Source: Limnanthes douglasii subsp. nivea
Lineage: Eukaryota > Streptophyta > Magnoliopsida > Brassicales > Limnanthaceae
Assembly: GCA_036936605.1 (NCBI GenBank)
Contig: JAUPFV010000005.1
Coordinates: 235,319,770-235,383,769 of the forward strand
Direction: 5' to 3'
DNA length: 64,000 nt
The notes beneath the pieces were generated by a model, which saw only the letters and a list, made by a program, of their open reading frames with translations, had not been told where the DNA came from and searched no databases. How positions within the stretch are numbered: the first letter of the stretch is position 1; each line of letters starts with the position of its first letter. Below are positions 1-11,606 of this stretch, piece by piece. A program made the position numbers and the translations under genes.

Positions 1-581
1 AAAAATATTTTATTAAACATTATTGATATTAAATATATGTATTTAATATTAAAAATAATAATAAAATAGGCAAAATAAAAATATAAAAATATAGATCATT
101 CATAAATTGTGTTGATAACAATAGGCCAAAAAAATAAATAACACGAAAGGTGAAAATTTAAAGCACAAATTTACTGTTCACAAACACGACTCTCTTACTT
201 CACTATGTAAAATATCAACAAGATGTCCATTAGTTTTAGAATGATCACTTCTTTAAAGTAAGCTAATTTAATTTGATCCAAAATTATGATATCTCCAATC
301 CACTTTTAAATACTTATAATTTTTTGATTTTTTTCCCTTTAATTATGAATTAAAAATATATTTTTAGATTTTTTTTAATAAATTTTAGATTTCTGGTTCT
401 ATCAATAAATAAATATATATATTGAATGTAGTACTATTAAGAATAAGTAAAATAAGATACTTGTAAAGTATCTTGATTCATAAAGAATATTTGAAAGAGA
501 GATGTTCCAAGAGTTTTTTGAAATCCAAGAAAGCTTAAGGTTGTTGTGAAGGTTCTTCCACGAGAAGAATAAGGTGGAAGA
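1..581. other. AT-rich stretch without a recognisable gene
   Basis: Mostly A/T runs with short low-complexity tracts. I see no coding signature. It is the left flank, or possibly the 5' UTR, of the LINE that starts near 582. Confidence 0.5.
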
Positions 582-1480
582 ATGCAAACATACACTATTC
601 CAGCAAATGAAGAATTCTTTCCCCTTCGTTCAACAATTCCAAGCTTCAATAATAGCAATAACTCAAGAATTTTCAATCGAAACTCAATTTTATCTACACA
701 GAAAACATATATGGAATTTGTTAAACCATTCATTCCAAACCCTGTAATCAAACCCATCAACATTCAAGATAAAAAAAAATTAATATTTCTCTACAGTTTT
801 GTAAAAGTGTCAAAGAAAATTTAAAGGCTTCACGAACTTATACTTTGATAGGAAAATTCACCAAAGGCCTGCCCAACAAGCTAATAATTAACAAATTCTT
901 TGAAGCAAAAAAGTTTAGTGGAGACTTCTCTTACTCAAACTGGGATTCTAGACATCTATTCTTAGAATTTTCTTTAAAATCTGATATGAGTAAGATATGG
1001 TCCACAGGTGTATGGACAGTTGGGGAAAGATCAAAGAGAGTACTCAAGTGGGTGCCTTATTTGAACCCCAAATATAAATGCCTAATTGTGCTAATATGGA
1101 CCAGACTTGAAAACTTACCGTAACATCTCTATAATGAAGAATTCATCACCTTTCCTGCTTCATCTATTGGTCAACCCATCAAAACCTGGATTCCACCAAA
1201 CAATCGAGCTATATTCAACGCGTGATATGCATGAATTAAGCTTGATATATCTAAAAAGCTCCACCAACAAACTTGGGCTTGATTTAGTAGAAATGAAGGA
1301 TCCTGGATTCATGTTAGTTACAAAGATCTGCCCAAATATTGCTAATGCTATTTTCATGTTGGACATGATTAATAATCCTGCAGGAAACAAAATCAAGAAA
1401 CAACTATGAGTCTCAACACCAAACCACATAACACAATACAAGAGAACAACTCTTCTCAAATGGATAAACCTTAAATCCAG
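582..1480 (+). pseudogene. LINE-A ORF1 remnant (DUF4283 gag-like protein)
   Basis: ORF1 of plant L1 elements encodes an RNA-binding gag-like protein with a DUF4283 domain. A low-complexity N-terminal piece starts at the ATG at 582 and stops at 824. The DUF4283 core follows from 845 in another frame: IGKFTKGLP, then GDFSYSNWDSRHLFLEFS, IWSTGVWTVG, RVLKWVP and VLIWTRLENLP. After a further frame change near 1110 come the GQPIKTW and IKLDISKKL segments, which match the second half of DUF4283. At least two frameshifts and several stops break it. I do not see the zinc knuckle that normally follows. The assignment rests on recognising the DUF4283 pattern by eye. Confidence 0.75.
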
Positions 1481-1891
1481 AAAGAAAACAAGAAGGGACA
1501 TAAAAACAAATTAAAATCCATCATTGTTCATCTTGCTAGCAATGAAATTTCAAGCTTCCAGATCAATAAAGAGATATCTCCTCATGGAATTATCCCTTCT
1601 GCAACTTCAGAATAAAACAATCTCTCCAAAGATGACCTCATTGACGCAAACATGAATCTAAAAGAAGATTATACACCATTATACAACATTGAATCAGTCA
1701 ACCATACACCTAAATAGAACAACATAACAAGTTTTCCTTTAACCCGGTTCTAAAGCAGAAAGAGGTTGATATTAATTTTCAAGCTATATTGAACCAAATG
1801 TTAAAAGAAGCTAACACAAAGAAAAAGAAGGGCAATGTCATCGCCAAATCCATCTTTGGGGCAAACCATTCTTCAAATTTTAATCCTATAA

Positions 1892-4800
1892 ATGATTAAA
1901 TTTTTCTCCTGGAACATATGAGGCATTAGAAACAAGGCATCCATTAGGAGGCTAAAATCCATCATCTATAAATAACAACTCAACATCTTGGCCATCCTTG
2001 AACATTTCATCAAAGAGGAAAACATCCCTACTATTGCAGCAAAACTAGGCTTTCCTCACTTTTGCTCTAACGTTAGCAACAAAATTTGGCTATTATGGTC
2101 TGAAGATTACAACATCAACACAATAATTGACCATCCACAACTCTTACACTCTATAATTTCTCAAAAATATTTTAGAAAGTTTTTATCTTACAACAGTTTA
2201 TGTAAAATTCCAAAGATCCAACAAATTGGATCTTTAGAACTGTCTCAAATCTATCTTTCACTCTGTCATAGAATGGATGATAATTGGTGATTTTAACTCA
2301 ATCTTATCTCCTAATGAATATGTTGGTTTAAAACCTACAGCATTGAGAGTGCAGATGACTTCAATGAAACACTAAGAGGATATTATCTAGAAGATACATG
2401 ATATGTGGGTACAAGATTCACATGGACTAACAAATCAAAATGGAGAAGACTGGACATGGCTGTAATCAATCCAGATTGGGCAGACTATTTTAACAACACA
2501 ACAATCAATCATATGGCCATAACTTGTTCTGGTCATACCCCTCTCATAGTCTCCATATCAAATGATAAAATCATACCTAAATCTAGCTTTGGATTTTTAA
2601 ATATGTGGATACTTAATAATATATTTCTCCCTATGGATACATCTAACTGGAATCTAAACATGTAGGGATATCCTTTATTCATTTCCTGGAACAAAATCAA
2701 GCGATTAAAGGATGCTTTAAAACTCTGGAACAAGTCTACATTTGGAAATATCTTTGATAAAGTTATTGAAACAGAAAACAAAGTCACTCTCATGGAAGAA
2801 GCATTGTTGCACACCAACAACACTGAAAACAAAAATAATTTAGCAAAAACAAATGTTATGATCCTTCAGGGTTTAAAGATGGATGAGTCATATTGGTATC
2901 AAAACTCATATTCTAACTGGTTTAAAGATAGTGATAGAAACACAAATATTTATCAATCTTATGTTAAGAAGAAAAAAAAATAAAAAATCGATTGCATCAA
3001 AGAAAACTCTACTTAGATTACATAAGATCATTTGATTGGTAAATTTACCTTATATATTTTCAAAGATATATTAACTGACAATTATGTTCATACTCAAGGA
3101 AAAACAAAAATCTTATCAGCAATCATTTACTCAAAAACATCCCCAAGCTAATCTCAACTGAAGATAACTCTATGTTAATGAAACTTACTACTGAAGAGGA
3201 AATTCTCAAAATCATCAAGAGCCTATATCCTAATAGTATAGCAGGCATGAATGGTTACAACCAATATTTCTACATTACTTGTTGGAAGATCACCAAACAA
3301 GACTTTTGTGCTGTTGTAAACTTCTTTTTTCTTAGCCAAGTCATCCCTGAAGGCATCCTCTCCACTGGCATTTTCCTCATCCCAAGAACAACAACCATAT
3401 ATCATGGAATCAATACAGACCCATCTGTCTATGCACTTTCACCAACATAATCATCTCTAAACTTATCAACTCTCCTCCCTTCTATCAAAAATCATTTCAC
3501 AAATTCAAAGAGCCTACGTACGAGATAAGTCAATTTATGAAAATATCCTAATTTATATGAAATGATCTATGATATTAATAGAAAGGTTAAATATGAGAAC
3601 ATTCTTATCAAAGTGGACATGGCCAAAGCCTTTGATAGAATGTCCCACAATTTTATTATTAATTTTTTTTTCTTATTTGGTTTTGATTCAAAATTTGTAT
3701 ATATCATTGAAAGCATGATTAGAAATATTCATGTTTTTATACGAGTTAATGGTGAAGTGAATAGTTATTTTAAAACTAAAAAGGGCTTAAAATAAGGGGA
3801 TCCTTTATCCCCAAGTCTTTTTATCATTACAGAAGAATTCTTAGAGGTTTTAGTAACCATTTTTTACAAAACAAAACTCTAAAAATACACTACAAAGAGT
3901 TTTATGATCATCCCATGTTTAGAATTTGTAGATGACCTACTTATATTCACTAACAATCTTCCTAAATTTATTGTTTTCTTAAGTAATTTTCTACAAGATT
4001 ATCAAGACCTCTCTGTCCAAGCAATCAACAAAAGCATGACCAAGATCCTCTTTTCAAAGCATGCTCCTCTAATTAGAATTGCCTTCATATCTAACACCAC
4101 TGGTTTTAACTCATATACTCTACCAACTTCATACATAGGCATAACCATCAGCAATACCAACAATGCTTCTAACTATGAACCTTCGATATACAAAATCAGA
4201 CATAATATTTCTAACTAGGAAGGAAAAACCTATCATATGGTGGCATATTAACCCTTATATCTTCTATTCTTATGGCCATTCCCAACTATTGGCTCCAATA
4301 TTATTCAATCCCTAAAGGCACAATGAACAAAGATGAGATTCTCCTCAATAAGTTTCTTTAGGTTTCCAATATTGAATCTACCAAAATCTCATAGTCTAAT
4401 TGGTTTAAAGCTTGTAGGCCATTTAAAAAAGGTAGATTAAATGTAAAAAATCTCAAAGGCATCCATGATACCTACTCTTGCAAACTATGGATCAATTTCA
4501 GAAAAAAATGAATATCTTTGGGCTAAATTTACTCATAATATACTGCAACAATCTACATCAAAGCTAACTTTTCTGTTAAAACAAGATCTCACACTTGGAG
4601 AAGACTTCCAGCTATCAAAACAATTACTGAACCCTTTGTCAAGTTAAATGTAAGTTGTGGAAACATAGATTTTTGGCTCGACATTTGGTTTATAAATTGA
4701 CCTCTAATTATACTAAAAAATTCATCAGACAATAGTTGGTACATAAGGGATACAATTTCTAACTACTAGAAGAATAATTCATGGATTCAAAGCAAAATCT

Positions 4801-5982
4801 AAAACTTTATTCCTCCTAATGACCTGGAAGCTATAGCTAAGATCTAATTAGATGCTCAAATACCTGACTCTATCAAGTGGACAATATCTAAAGATGGCAA
4901 ATACAACACTTTTGATACTTGGAATATGATCATGAAGCATCATAACTCTTCCAATCTCTACGACAAGCTATAGAATTCTATTATCCCAATAAAGTGTTTC
5001 TTTCTTACGTGGAGAATAATAATAAGAACTACCTCTCTACAGATATTATCCTTCAGAAGAAACATATACCCTTAACATCAAAGTGCCAATTCTGCTCAAA
5101 CATTGAAAATATTAACCACTTATTTTTGGATTATATGTTTTCTTGGTCAATTTGGTCTCATTTCTCTCACATATTCAAGATTACTATTGGCAGACACATG
5201 AAAATTGTTCATTTGTTGAGAAACTGTTTATAGAAATCAGGCAAAGACAATCACATCTATTTTATCCTACCTTCAATTTTCAGTTAGGCTATTTGGCAGG
5301 CAGTGAATAATTCCAAAGTTAAAGGCATGGATGTCTCTCCTATAACCACCATAAATTACATAAAATAGATGCTTCAGGATCTAGACAATGCTTCTCTACT
5401 CAACAATAAACACTGGTAAGACACTTCTAGGGTTCCGTATGAGATATGATGTATCAACCACACAAAAACATACAGAAGTCCTCTTACCATGCCTGGACAC
5501 CTTCTTCTAAGAACATATTTAAGTTGCACACAGATGGCTTTTCACTGGAGAACGGCAATGCAAGCGATGGCATTCTCATCAGAGACTCAGATGGTAATCT
5601 TATTCATGGACTTGAAAATGTATACGACAAACTCCAACCAATTTTGGCTAAAGCATATGCTCTGCTCGATGTTCTAATAGTTTGAAAAACAATGGTCTCG
5701 TCAATGTAGATATTGAGACTGACGCTCAAATACTAGTATACCTTCTTTCGAAAGGTCCCTCCATCTCTATATCATATCCTAACTAATTGCAGAAATCTTA
5801 TTTGTTCTTCAATGGTTATCTATCACATAAGTAGATTCCAGAATAAAGCCGCTGATTGGCTAGCCAAATGGACTTCTAAATGTAAAATGAAGTAAATTAA
5901 TACTGAAAATGCTTCTAATTATTTGAAAGTCATTATCATACTCAAAAAATCTGGAACTGGCTACATCAGAAATAATAATTAA
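1892..5982 (+). pseudogene. LINE-A ORF2 remnant (endonuclease, RT, zf-RVT, RNase H)
   Basis: The start at 1892 gives M-I-K-F-F-S-W-N-I, the usual opening of an L1 apurinic endonuclease, with a stop three codons on where R is expected in NIRG. Endonuclease pieces follow: IGDFNS-like near 2283, FTWTNKSKWRRLD near 2418 and SGHTPL near 2530. RT begins near 3170. Motif A (VDMAKAFDRM) is near 3615, the GDPLSP segment near 3797 and the catalytic FVDD box near 3925. The zf-RVT finger (C-Q-F-C then N-H-L-F) lies near 5090. RNase H (HTDGFS, then IETDAQI) starts near 5527, and the stop is at 5980. The glutamine expected just before GDPLSP is a TAA. There are more than ten breaks, so the protein cannot be made. 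Confidence 0.85.
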
Positions 5983-6943
5983 CCGTGTTCTTATAATCTA
6001 TCTAATATGTTCTTTCAGACTTTTGGGTAGCAGCATAAACTCTAACAAGCAAATGCCCATAAATCCTTCTTTTTGTTTCATCTTACAGATGTTTCGTGTA
6101 TCTAAATCTATTTTTAGTCAACCAACCTGGAAATCTCCAAACAACTCTTTTCAACCCATTGGTTCAAGCAAGCTCCCCAATCATGCTGACAAAATCAACC
6201 CCAAGAAAACGTCTTTAATCCAGGTCAGTTTCGATTTGAAGCCTTCGTTTGATAAATATTTCTCCTCAAATCGATCTCCAATCAAAGTATAGAATCCCCA
6301 TAAATCATCAGAGACGAATCAATCTTTGGAATTTGATTGAAACTCCATCCATCATGTTTGGAGCTATTAAATTATGCTTCTAAAGGCTGTATTTGATGAT
6401 TTAACAAAGCATTTAAGATGAATTCTTTATACATGTTGATCTATGTTTCGAAGTTTGCTGCTTCTTTCGTCTTTGAATTCTTGATTTCGTTAGTATTAGT
6501 TGGTCTATTGGAGATTACTTTAATCAAAATCCTTGAGATGGATCTTTTGAGTGCTACTCCTGGAGAAGTTTGGATTGGATTTCTTAAGAATGAAAGATAA
6601 AGTCGAAGCGACTATAAGCTATTGTTTTAAATAAATGATTATGCTCATTGAACTTTTGCTTTTAGCGCCCAAATTTAATTTTGGCGCCTGTATTCCATCC
6701 TAACATTTGTTGTCTTGTTTTTCATCAAATGACAGGCTTTATTTGATTAATATATAGTTTTCCTACAAAATTAGAAGTTTTTTAGTTATAGTTGTCGGTG
6801 ATTTGAGAGTTCATCACTTATCCACCGATAATGCCCCTAAAGTGGCCAACAGTAATCTTTTTTTATCGTCAATTGTTTTTTTCTAAACTAGATTTAAATT
6901 CAATATTTAGATATTAAATTATGTTTCTTGAGAAAAGAAAAAC
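5983..6943. other. No recognisable gene; possible LINE-A 3' UTR
   Basis: Short open frames occur (for example 6023-6292 and 6418-6600 on the plus strand), but none resembles a known family and codon use looks random. Part of this may be the 3' UTR of LINE-A. I see no poly(A) tail that would mark its end, except an A-rich patch at about 6932-6946 right beside the next insertion. Confidence 0.4.
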
Positions 6944-7670
6944 AAACTCATGTAAGTTTTTCTTAAGAAAGTTTTATTACTTGATTGAAAACAATACAAA
7001 TGTTTGGGATGAAATTGGAACAAAATAGAAAATAAGAACTAAAAGACCAAAAACAAGTCTATGTCGCCTTCGTCTTTCCCAGATTCAAATTGAAACAGTG
7101 CTTCATCTTCTCCATCAAATCAGGTGACAAAACCAAGCCCAAGGCTTTCAAGAAGAGCTATATTACGTAATTCATTCGGAGGATTGAAGAATTGAATGCT
7201 TTTCTTAGAGCTTAATACGCTTTTGGCAATCCAATCAGAGCATTGATTTTGCAATCGAGAGATGTGTTTGATCGACATTTTTGGGTGAATCAAGGATCTG
7301 CAAATGTCTAAAGATGGTTTCAGGTACCATGCTTCGTTTCTATACGCAATAAGATTGATCAGAATTAAACTATCTGATTCAACATCAACTTCAGTCCAGT
7401 TATTCTTCTTGCAGATTATCAAACCTTCAGTTAAAGCACTTAGCTCAGCAAAGAGAGGATTCAGCTTGCCTAAAAGCGTTCCAGAGCCCAGCAGAATGTC
7501 GCCATCAGAGTTTCTAACCAGGATCCCAGTACTTGCTTCTCCATGCCTGTTACACGAGCCATCAACATTGGATTTCATTCTTCCTGGATTTGGAGCCATC
7601 CATCTAAGGTATGTTGGAACTTTCCTACTTTTTATAGTTGAGCTACAGCCAAGAGAAACTCGTGTAAGTT
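6944..7670 (-). mobile_element. LINE-B: 5'-truncated RNase H LINE with target-site duplications
   Basis: The 15-base strings at 6944-6958 and 7656-7670 (AAACTCRTGTAAGTT, one mismatch) bracket about 700 bp. On the minus strand this insert holds only the RNase H end of LINE ORF2, followed by about 160 bp of 3' UTR ending in AATAAAACTTTCTTAAGAAA (near 6961-6980) next to the left duplication. This is the classic product of target-primed reverse transcription that aborted early. The two duplications differ at one site, so the insertion is not very recent. Confidence 0.75.
7120..7655 (-). pseudogene. LINE-B RNase H domain fragment
   Basis: An open minus-strand frame runs from the insertion edge to a TGA at 7120-7122. 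It carries an RNase H fold of the plant LINE type. The first catalytic region is NVDGSCN near 7562, FAELSAL supplies the glutamate helix near 7445, and VDVESDS supplies the next aspartate near 7387. A tail (ALLESLGLGF) matches the other LINEs in this window. There is no internal stop over about 175 codons. The lack of upstream LINE domains and the flanking target duplications argue for a dead 5'-truncated copy rather than a domesticated host gene. Confidence 0.75.
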
Positions 7671-7987
7671 AGTCAAAAATAAAATTTGATATTTTTTTCT
7701 AAGTACAAAATTTATGATTAAGAAAAATTATAATTCAATATAGTAAGGTTTATATTAAAAAAGCTTTAAATATTAGTGGAATGAGCGTAAGATTAAAATC
7801 AACATTCCGGTTAAAAAACCAAGTTAGAAATAAAAATCACATGTTTGGAGTCCATTAACTCATTATTTTAGCATCAAATACCAATTTTTTCGCATCCAAA
7901 AATAAAAAATTACTTTGGACATTAAAAAAACGAAATTTTGGAGAATTTGAAAAAAAAAATTAGATATTTTTTTATTTTCAACAATGA
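7671..7987. other. AT-rich spacer without a gene
   Basis: Low-complexity A/T sequence between the LINE-B duplication and the SINE tail. I see nothing coding. Confidence 0.6.
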
Positions 7988-8221
7988 TTTTTTTTTTTTT
8001 TTTTTTTTTTCGGAGGGAACCCGCAGCCGCTACTCAAAGTGCAATGAGTGCGCACAGGGTAAACCCTCAGTCTGACGCGATAGCCTGCAAACCAACGCCA
8101 GAAGGTAAACCACACAAGGTGACAGGCTCAGCCGAGAAAGCGTATGTAGAGGGACTCGAACTCATGACCTTTTGGTCATAAGAATGCCATACTCAACCAA
8201 CTCGGCTACCCCCTTGGGGGC
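7988..8221 (-). mobile_element. tRNA-derived SINE, copy 1
   Basis: On the minus strand the element starts at about 8221 with a tRNA-like head and ends in a 23-base A tail (T run at 7988-8010). Box A is TAGCCGAGTTGG (plus coordinates 8197-8208) and box B is AGTTCGAGTCC (8152-8162), spaced as in a tRNA-type RNA polymerase III promoter. The 3' half contains GTGCGCACTCATTGCACT and GCGGCTGCGGGTTCCC. A second copy at 58566-58786 is about 90% identical by eye, which shows a dispersed family. The 3' part resembles the conserved end shared by many angiosperm SINEs, though I cannot name the family. I see no clear target duplication for this copy. Confidence 0.85.
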
Positions 8222-8711
8222 ATTTTTTTTTTTTTTTTTATTTTTTTATTTTTTTATGTATTTATAGCGTCCCTGAAATTTTGACGGCTTGTAAAAAAAT
8301 ATTGAATCACAGTTTAAAGTTAATTCCCAAGTACACAAACACAGATCGACATTAAATGGCACAAATTTTAAATACCAATTACCAAACAAAAACGAAGGAA
8401 GCGTGTAGATGATATGTTTTTTTCTGTTTGGCTCATTATAATATGATACAATCGATATAAGAATGTCTACCACCAAAAAAGCATTCTATCTTCAGAGTGA
8501 TAATCTACCAAGTTTACTTTTTCTGGGCGTCAAACATCATACATTTTCAGTTGTCCCATAATATCAAGATAATAACCAGCAGCCAAGCTGCACGTCACCA
8601 TTGTTTCTACTTGGCTCCAGGTGTGCTAGTGCTGATACTGTTCCTCAGCGATATTGTGTTGAGACACGGTGGTTCCCAGCGAGGCCAAATGGTTTACGTC
8701 TGTATGGCCTA
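8222..8711. other. T-rich tract and 3' flank of EMB506
   Basis: T runs at 8224-8239 and after are followed by ordinary sequence that should contain the EMB506 3' UTR (minus strand, leftward from 8711). I see no other gene. Confidence 0.5.
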
Positions 8712-10437
8712 TCACATATTTCTGTCCGCTGGAATGATCTTCAGCAACTTGGCAAGCTCATATGACTTGAAGTCCTTTCCGTAACACAAACTAATATCCA
8801 TAGCTGTTTTTCCAAGCTAAATTAAGGATCCAATGTTGTTAGATTCAGATTGCTGCGGATGTAACTCATTATCATACCATATTATTTGTTTAGTAATAAA
8901 GATCAAAATGCACAATCACAAATGTTTCCTACTCTTCTAAAACCGTTTTTTTTCCTCTTCATTTTATCAAAGATGGAGTTGTTTCTAAAATCGATTACCT
9001 TGTTTCTTCTGGTTTTGTCGGCGCCATTGATCAACAGAATTTTGGTAATATCCCTATTTCTACTTTGCACTGCAACATGAAGCGGGGTCCATCCTTCCTG
9101 TAGCAATGGTTGGAGATTTGGTAAGAAAGATACAAAAAATCCACCCAAGTAGAAATAAAGAATCTTAAACAGGTTACCTACATTATCAGCAACATTGACA
9201 TCCACCCCACACTTGATCAATAGTTTCACAGTCTGAATGGCACCGACCTGAACCGCATGGTGAAGTGGGGTAGCACCATCCTGTTACCAGAATAAATCAA
9301 TAAACGAAAACTAGAATTTCTCGAAGTCAGTATCTGCGTCATATTATGCAACCTTACCTGATCCTTGACATGAGGACTTGCACCTCTTCTCAATAGATGA
9401 CTGATGACAGCCTCCTTTTTGCCCATGATCACCTTATGTAAAGCTGTGCGACCATCCTTTTTCCCCATATAAACTATAAGTTAGCACTAAGTGATGGTAA
9501 TTACCAATATTCTTCTTCTTTTGGTTGTAGATGTACAAAATAATAGCGCATATTATGACCCGCACTCTAGCACGTTCTCTCAAAACACTCATTATACAAA
9601 ATTTCCCAGCTTATCTAAACAAGCAAAGATTTCATTTTTAGGAGGCATCCATTTAACCATTACCAACAGAACCGAAATGCATATGAAGTGAAGTGACCTT
9701 ATCCGATTCATCGATATGAATCCCGTTTTCAAGTAGTCTGTCCATGGAAGGAATCTGCAACGACATAGCTAGTGTCTGAAGTGGCTTCCATTTTTCCTGG
9801 ATATCAAGATTAGAGCAACTTAAGTACTTCAAATACTATTCAGTCAACAAGTAACAATGCATACTTCGATATCCTAAAAGTAATCAGAAATATACAGTTG
9901 AAATTTTCTTTATGTTAGGAGTAGGATTCTGTTGCAAAATTGCTCTTTCTTCTGGATCCAAAAGCTCTTCAATTGCTGCTATGATCAAAGGAATTGATAA
10001 ATCATATAAAGATATGTAAAGATATGAAACAGAAGGAAGTAAAAAAAACCTCTAGCAAGCTCTTTTTCATACTGAATTGCTGTCTGTTTGTCGATAGAGC
10101 CGGCTGTGGATGAAACAACGCTTCCTCTTTCTTCATCCCAGTCACTTTCGTAATCCAAATCATTATCTTCTTCTTCATCTTCATCTTCTTCTTCTTCATA
10201 CTCACTACCGCTTCCATCATCAGGATCTTCCCATAATTCACGATCGCTATGCAGGGAAGGTGTTCGACCTTTTGACTCAACCGCACAAGTCCTACTAATC
10301 GAAAATCCTAACATCATGTTTCTCGAGAAACCCATTTTTATCAAATTATCATTCTTTAAACAAAAGGGTGAAGCGGAAACAAGAACAGATGGTCGAAGGA
10401 GATTTGAAGCGGAAACTGTTGAAAGCGACATGGTCAT
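8712..10437 (-). CDS. EMB506: Plastid ankyrin-repeat protein, EMB506 ortholog (7 exons)
   Basis: In Arabidopsis, EMB506 is a chloroplast ankyrin protein that partners with AKRP and is needed for embryo and plastid development. Exons: 10437-10050, 9978-9896, 9796-9698, 9456-9358, 9280-9182, 9097-8999 and 8816-8712. All introns are GT-AG, and the sum is 972 nt (323 residues). Residues 1 to about 55 are rich in S, N, L and R with few acidic residues, like a plastid transit peptide. An acidic stretch follows (LWEDPDDGSGSE, then an E/D run and DLDYESDWDEE). Exon 2 gives EELLDPEERAILQQNPTPN. Exons 3-6 are four 33-codon ankyrin units, and exon 7 ends LAKLLKIIP. The acidic WEDPDDGS block and the repeats match EMB506 rather than AKRP. 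The start of exon 7 is the least certain boundary. No break is seen. Confidence 0.92.
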
Positions 10438-11396
10438 TGTACTCTTAAGCTACCTCCTCAGTCACTATTGAACAAAAAAGAAAAGAAAAAAGGTATTCAT
10501 GGATAACAACAAAACTGCAATGAAGAACTAACACAGTAATTAAAATGAATTGCTTCAAGAAGTATCAGAGTGTACATGCTGTAACTATAACTATCGATTA
10601 GAGTAGCATTATAGTCGTGTTTCCAAAAAATAATTCTAAATTTGAATTATCTTCAGGTTCGCTTCACCAAAATAGGTATAGAGAATATAAAGAAAAGAGA
10701 AGGAAAGAATTTGAGTACCTAAAGCGCCAAACTTTTGGGTGGAGGAAAGTTTTATCTGTATCACTCTTTGGCATTCTGCAGGCAGCAATATGATCCTTGT
10801 TGGGCCAAATACCATGGGCTCGTTTTAAACTACATCATTGTATGTGCCGCTGAATTTCATCTAATATAGATGTTGCCAGCCAATTAGAAGCTTTGTTATT
10901 TATAATAAGGTTTAAAGTAATATATAAAAATCATATAACGAAGCTTTTAAATTATTTTATTTAAATATTTATTATTTAAAATCGGCTAATATTTTATTTA
11001 CTTTTATTCAATTATATAAAAGCTTTTAAGATCTATATTTTACCATTTTTTCTTTAATTTATTTCTCTACGTGAATGGAACCGTACCTAAGAGTATAAGT
11101 GCTTCTTTAATTTTGTATTCGATTTCTTGTTTTTCTTTTGTTTTCGTATGATTTTGATACTGTTTTTATTTGATTTCGAAGCTTGATTTAGAATATTTGT
11201 TTAGATAAGTCGATTTATGTGTGTGATAACTAGAATTTTGATTTCAAATATTAGCGTACTCGAGATCTGTTTTCTTTCTGATTTTTGGTATTCATCTAGT
11301 ATTAAGTTTCTAATGTAGTTTATTTGTTGTATTCCAGTTAGGTTTTCTTCGATTTTTAGTCTGTTTTTGTGTTTGTGAATTTTTTGTTCGAGTAAA
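10438..11396. other. Upstream region of EMB506, no other gene
   Basis: It should hold the EMB506 promoter and 5' UTR on the minus strand. I see no clear TATA box at a fixed place. From about 11050 the plus strand is T-rich with ATTTCG-type words, like a plant leader or leader intron, but no coding exon follows. Confidence 0.4.
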
Positions 11397-11606
11397 ACGG
11401 TTTCGGGTTTAAAACGAAGGAGGTGCAAAACGTGTTTGTTACTAACAGTTGCGAAACATATTGATTCTTCTGGAATGGTAGATGCAAAACATGTTTTTGA
11501 TAGATGTGAAACATTAGTATTTTTTGTATTGATATATGTGAAACGTTAATATTCTTTTGTACCGGTAAGTAACTCAAGATATGTAAAATAAAACTTCTAA
11601 AAAAAT

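Larger units (their letters stand above)
582..5982 (+). mobile_element. LINE-A: decayed L1-type non-LTR retrotransposon with RNase H
   Basis: The order of remnants is that of a plant L1 LINE: ORF1 with a DUF4283 domain, then ORF2 with endonuclease, reverse transcriptase, zf-RVT zinc finger and a C-terminal RNase H. Many stops and several frameshifts make it inactive. The RNase H tail is of the archaeal-like type known from a subset of plant L1 elements. The C-terminal end (an L-x-x-GY-type motif before the stop at 5980) is shared with the RNase H LINE copies at 7 kb, 34 kb and 60 kb, so these belong to one family. I see no convincing poly(A) tail or target duplication, so the 5' and 3' limits are coding limits only. 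Confidence 0.85.

Noticed and set aside
437..763. Minus-strand 108-residue open frame
   Set aside because: It lies antisense to the start of LINE-A ORF1, which explains the sequence better. It has no recognisable domain.
6023..6600. Two short plus-strand frames after LINE-A
   Set aside because: They match no known family and are probably LINE 3' UTR or random.
7120..7599. Domesticated RNase H host gene
   Set aside because: It is flanked by 15-bp target duplications with a LINE-like 3' end, and it matches the C terminus of the other LINEs here.
8152..8210. A genuine tRNA gene at the SINE head
   Set aside because: Box A and B are present, but no proper acceptor stem closes around them. The same unit recurs with a shared 3' body and an A tail, as in SINEs.
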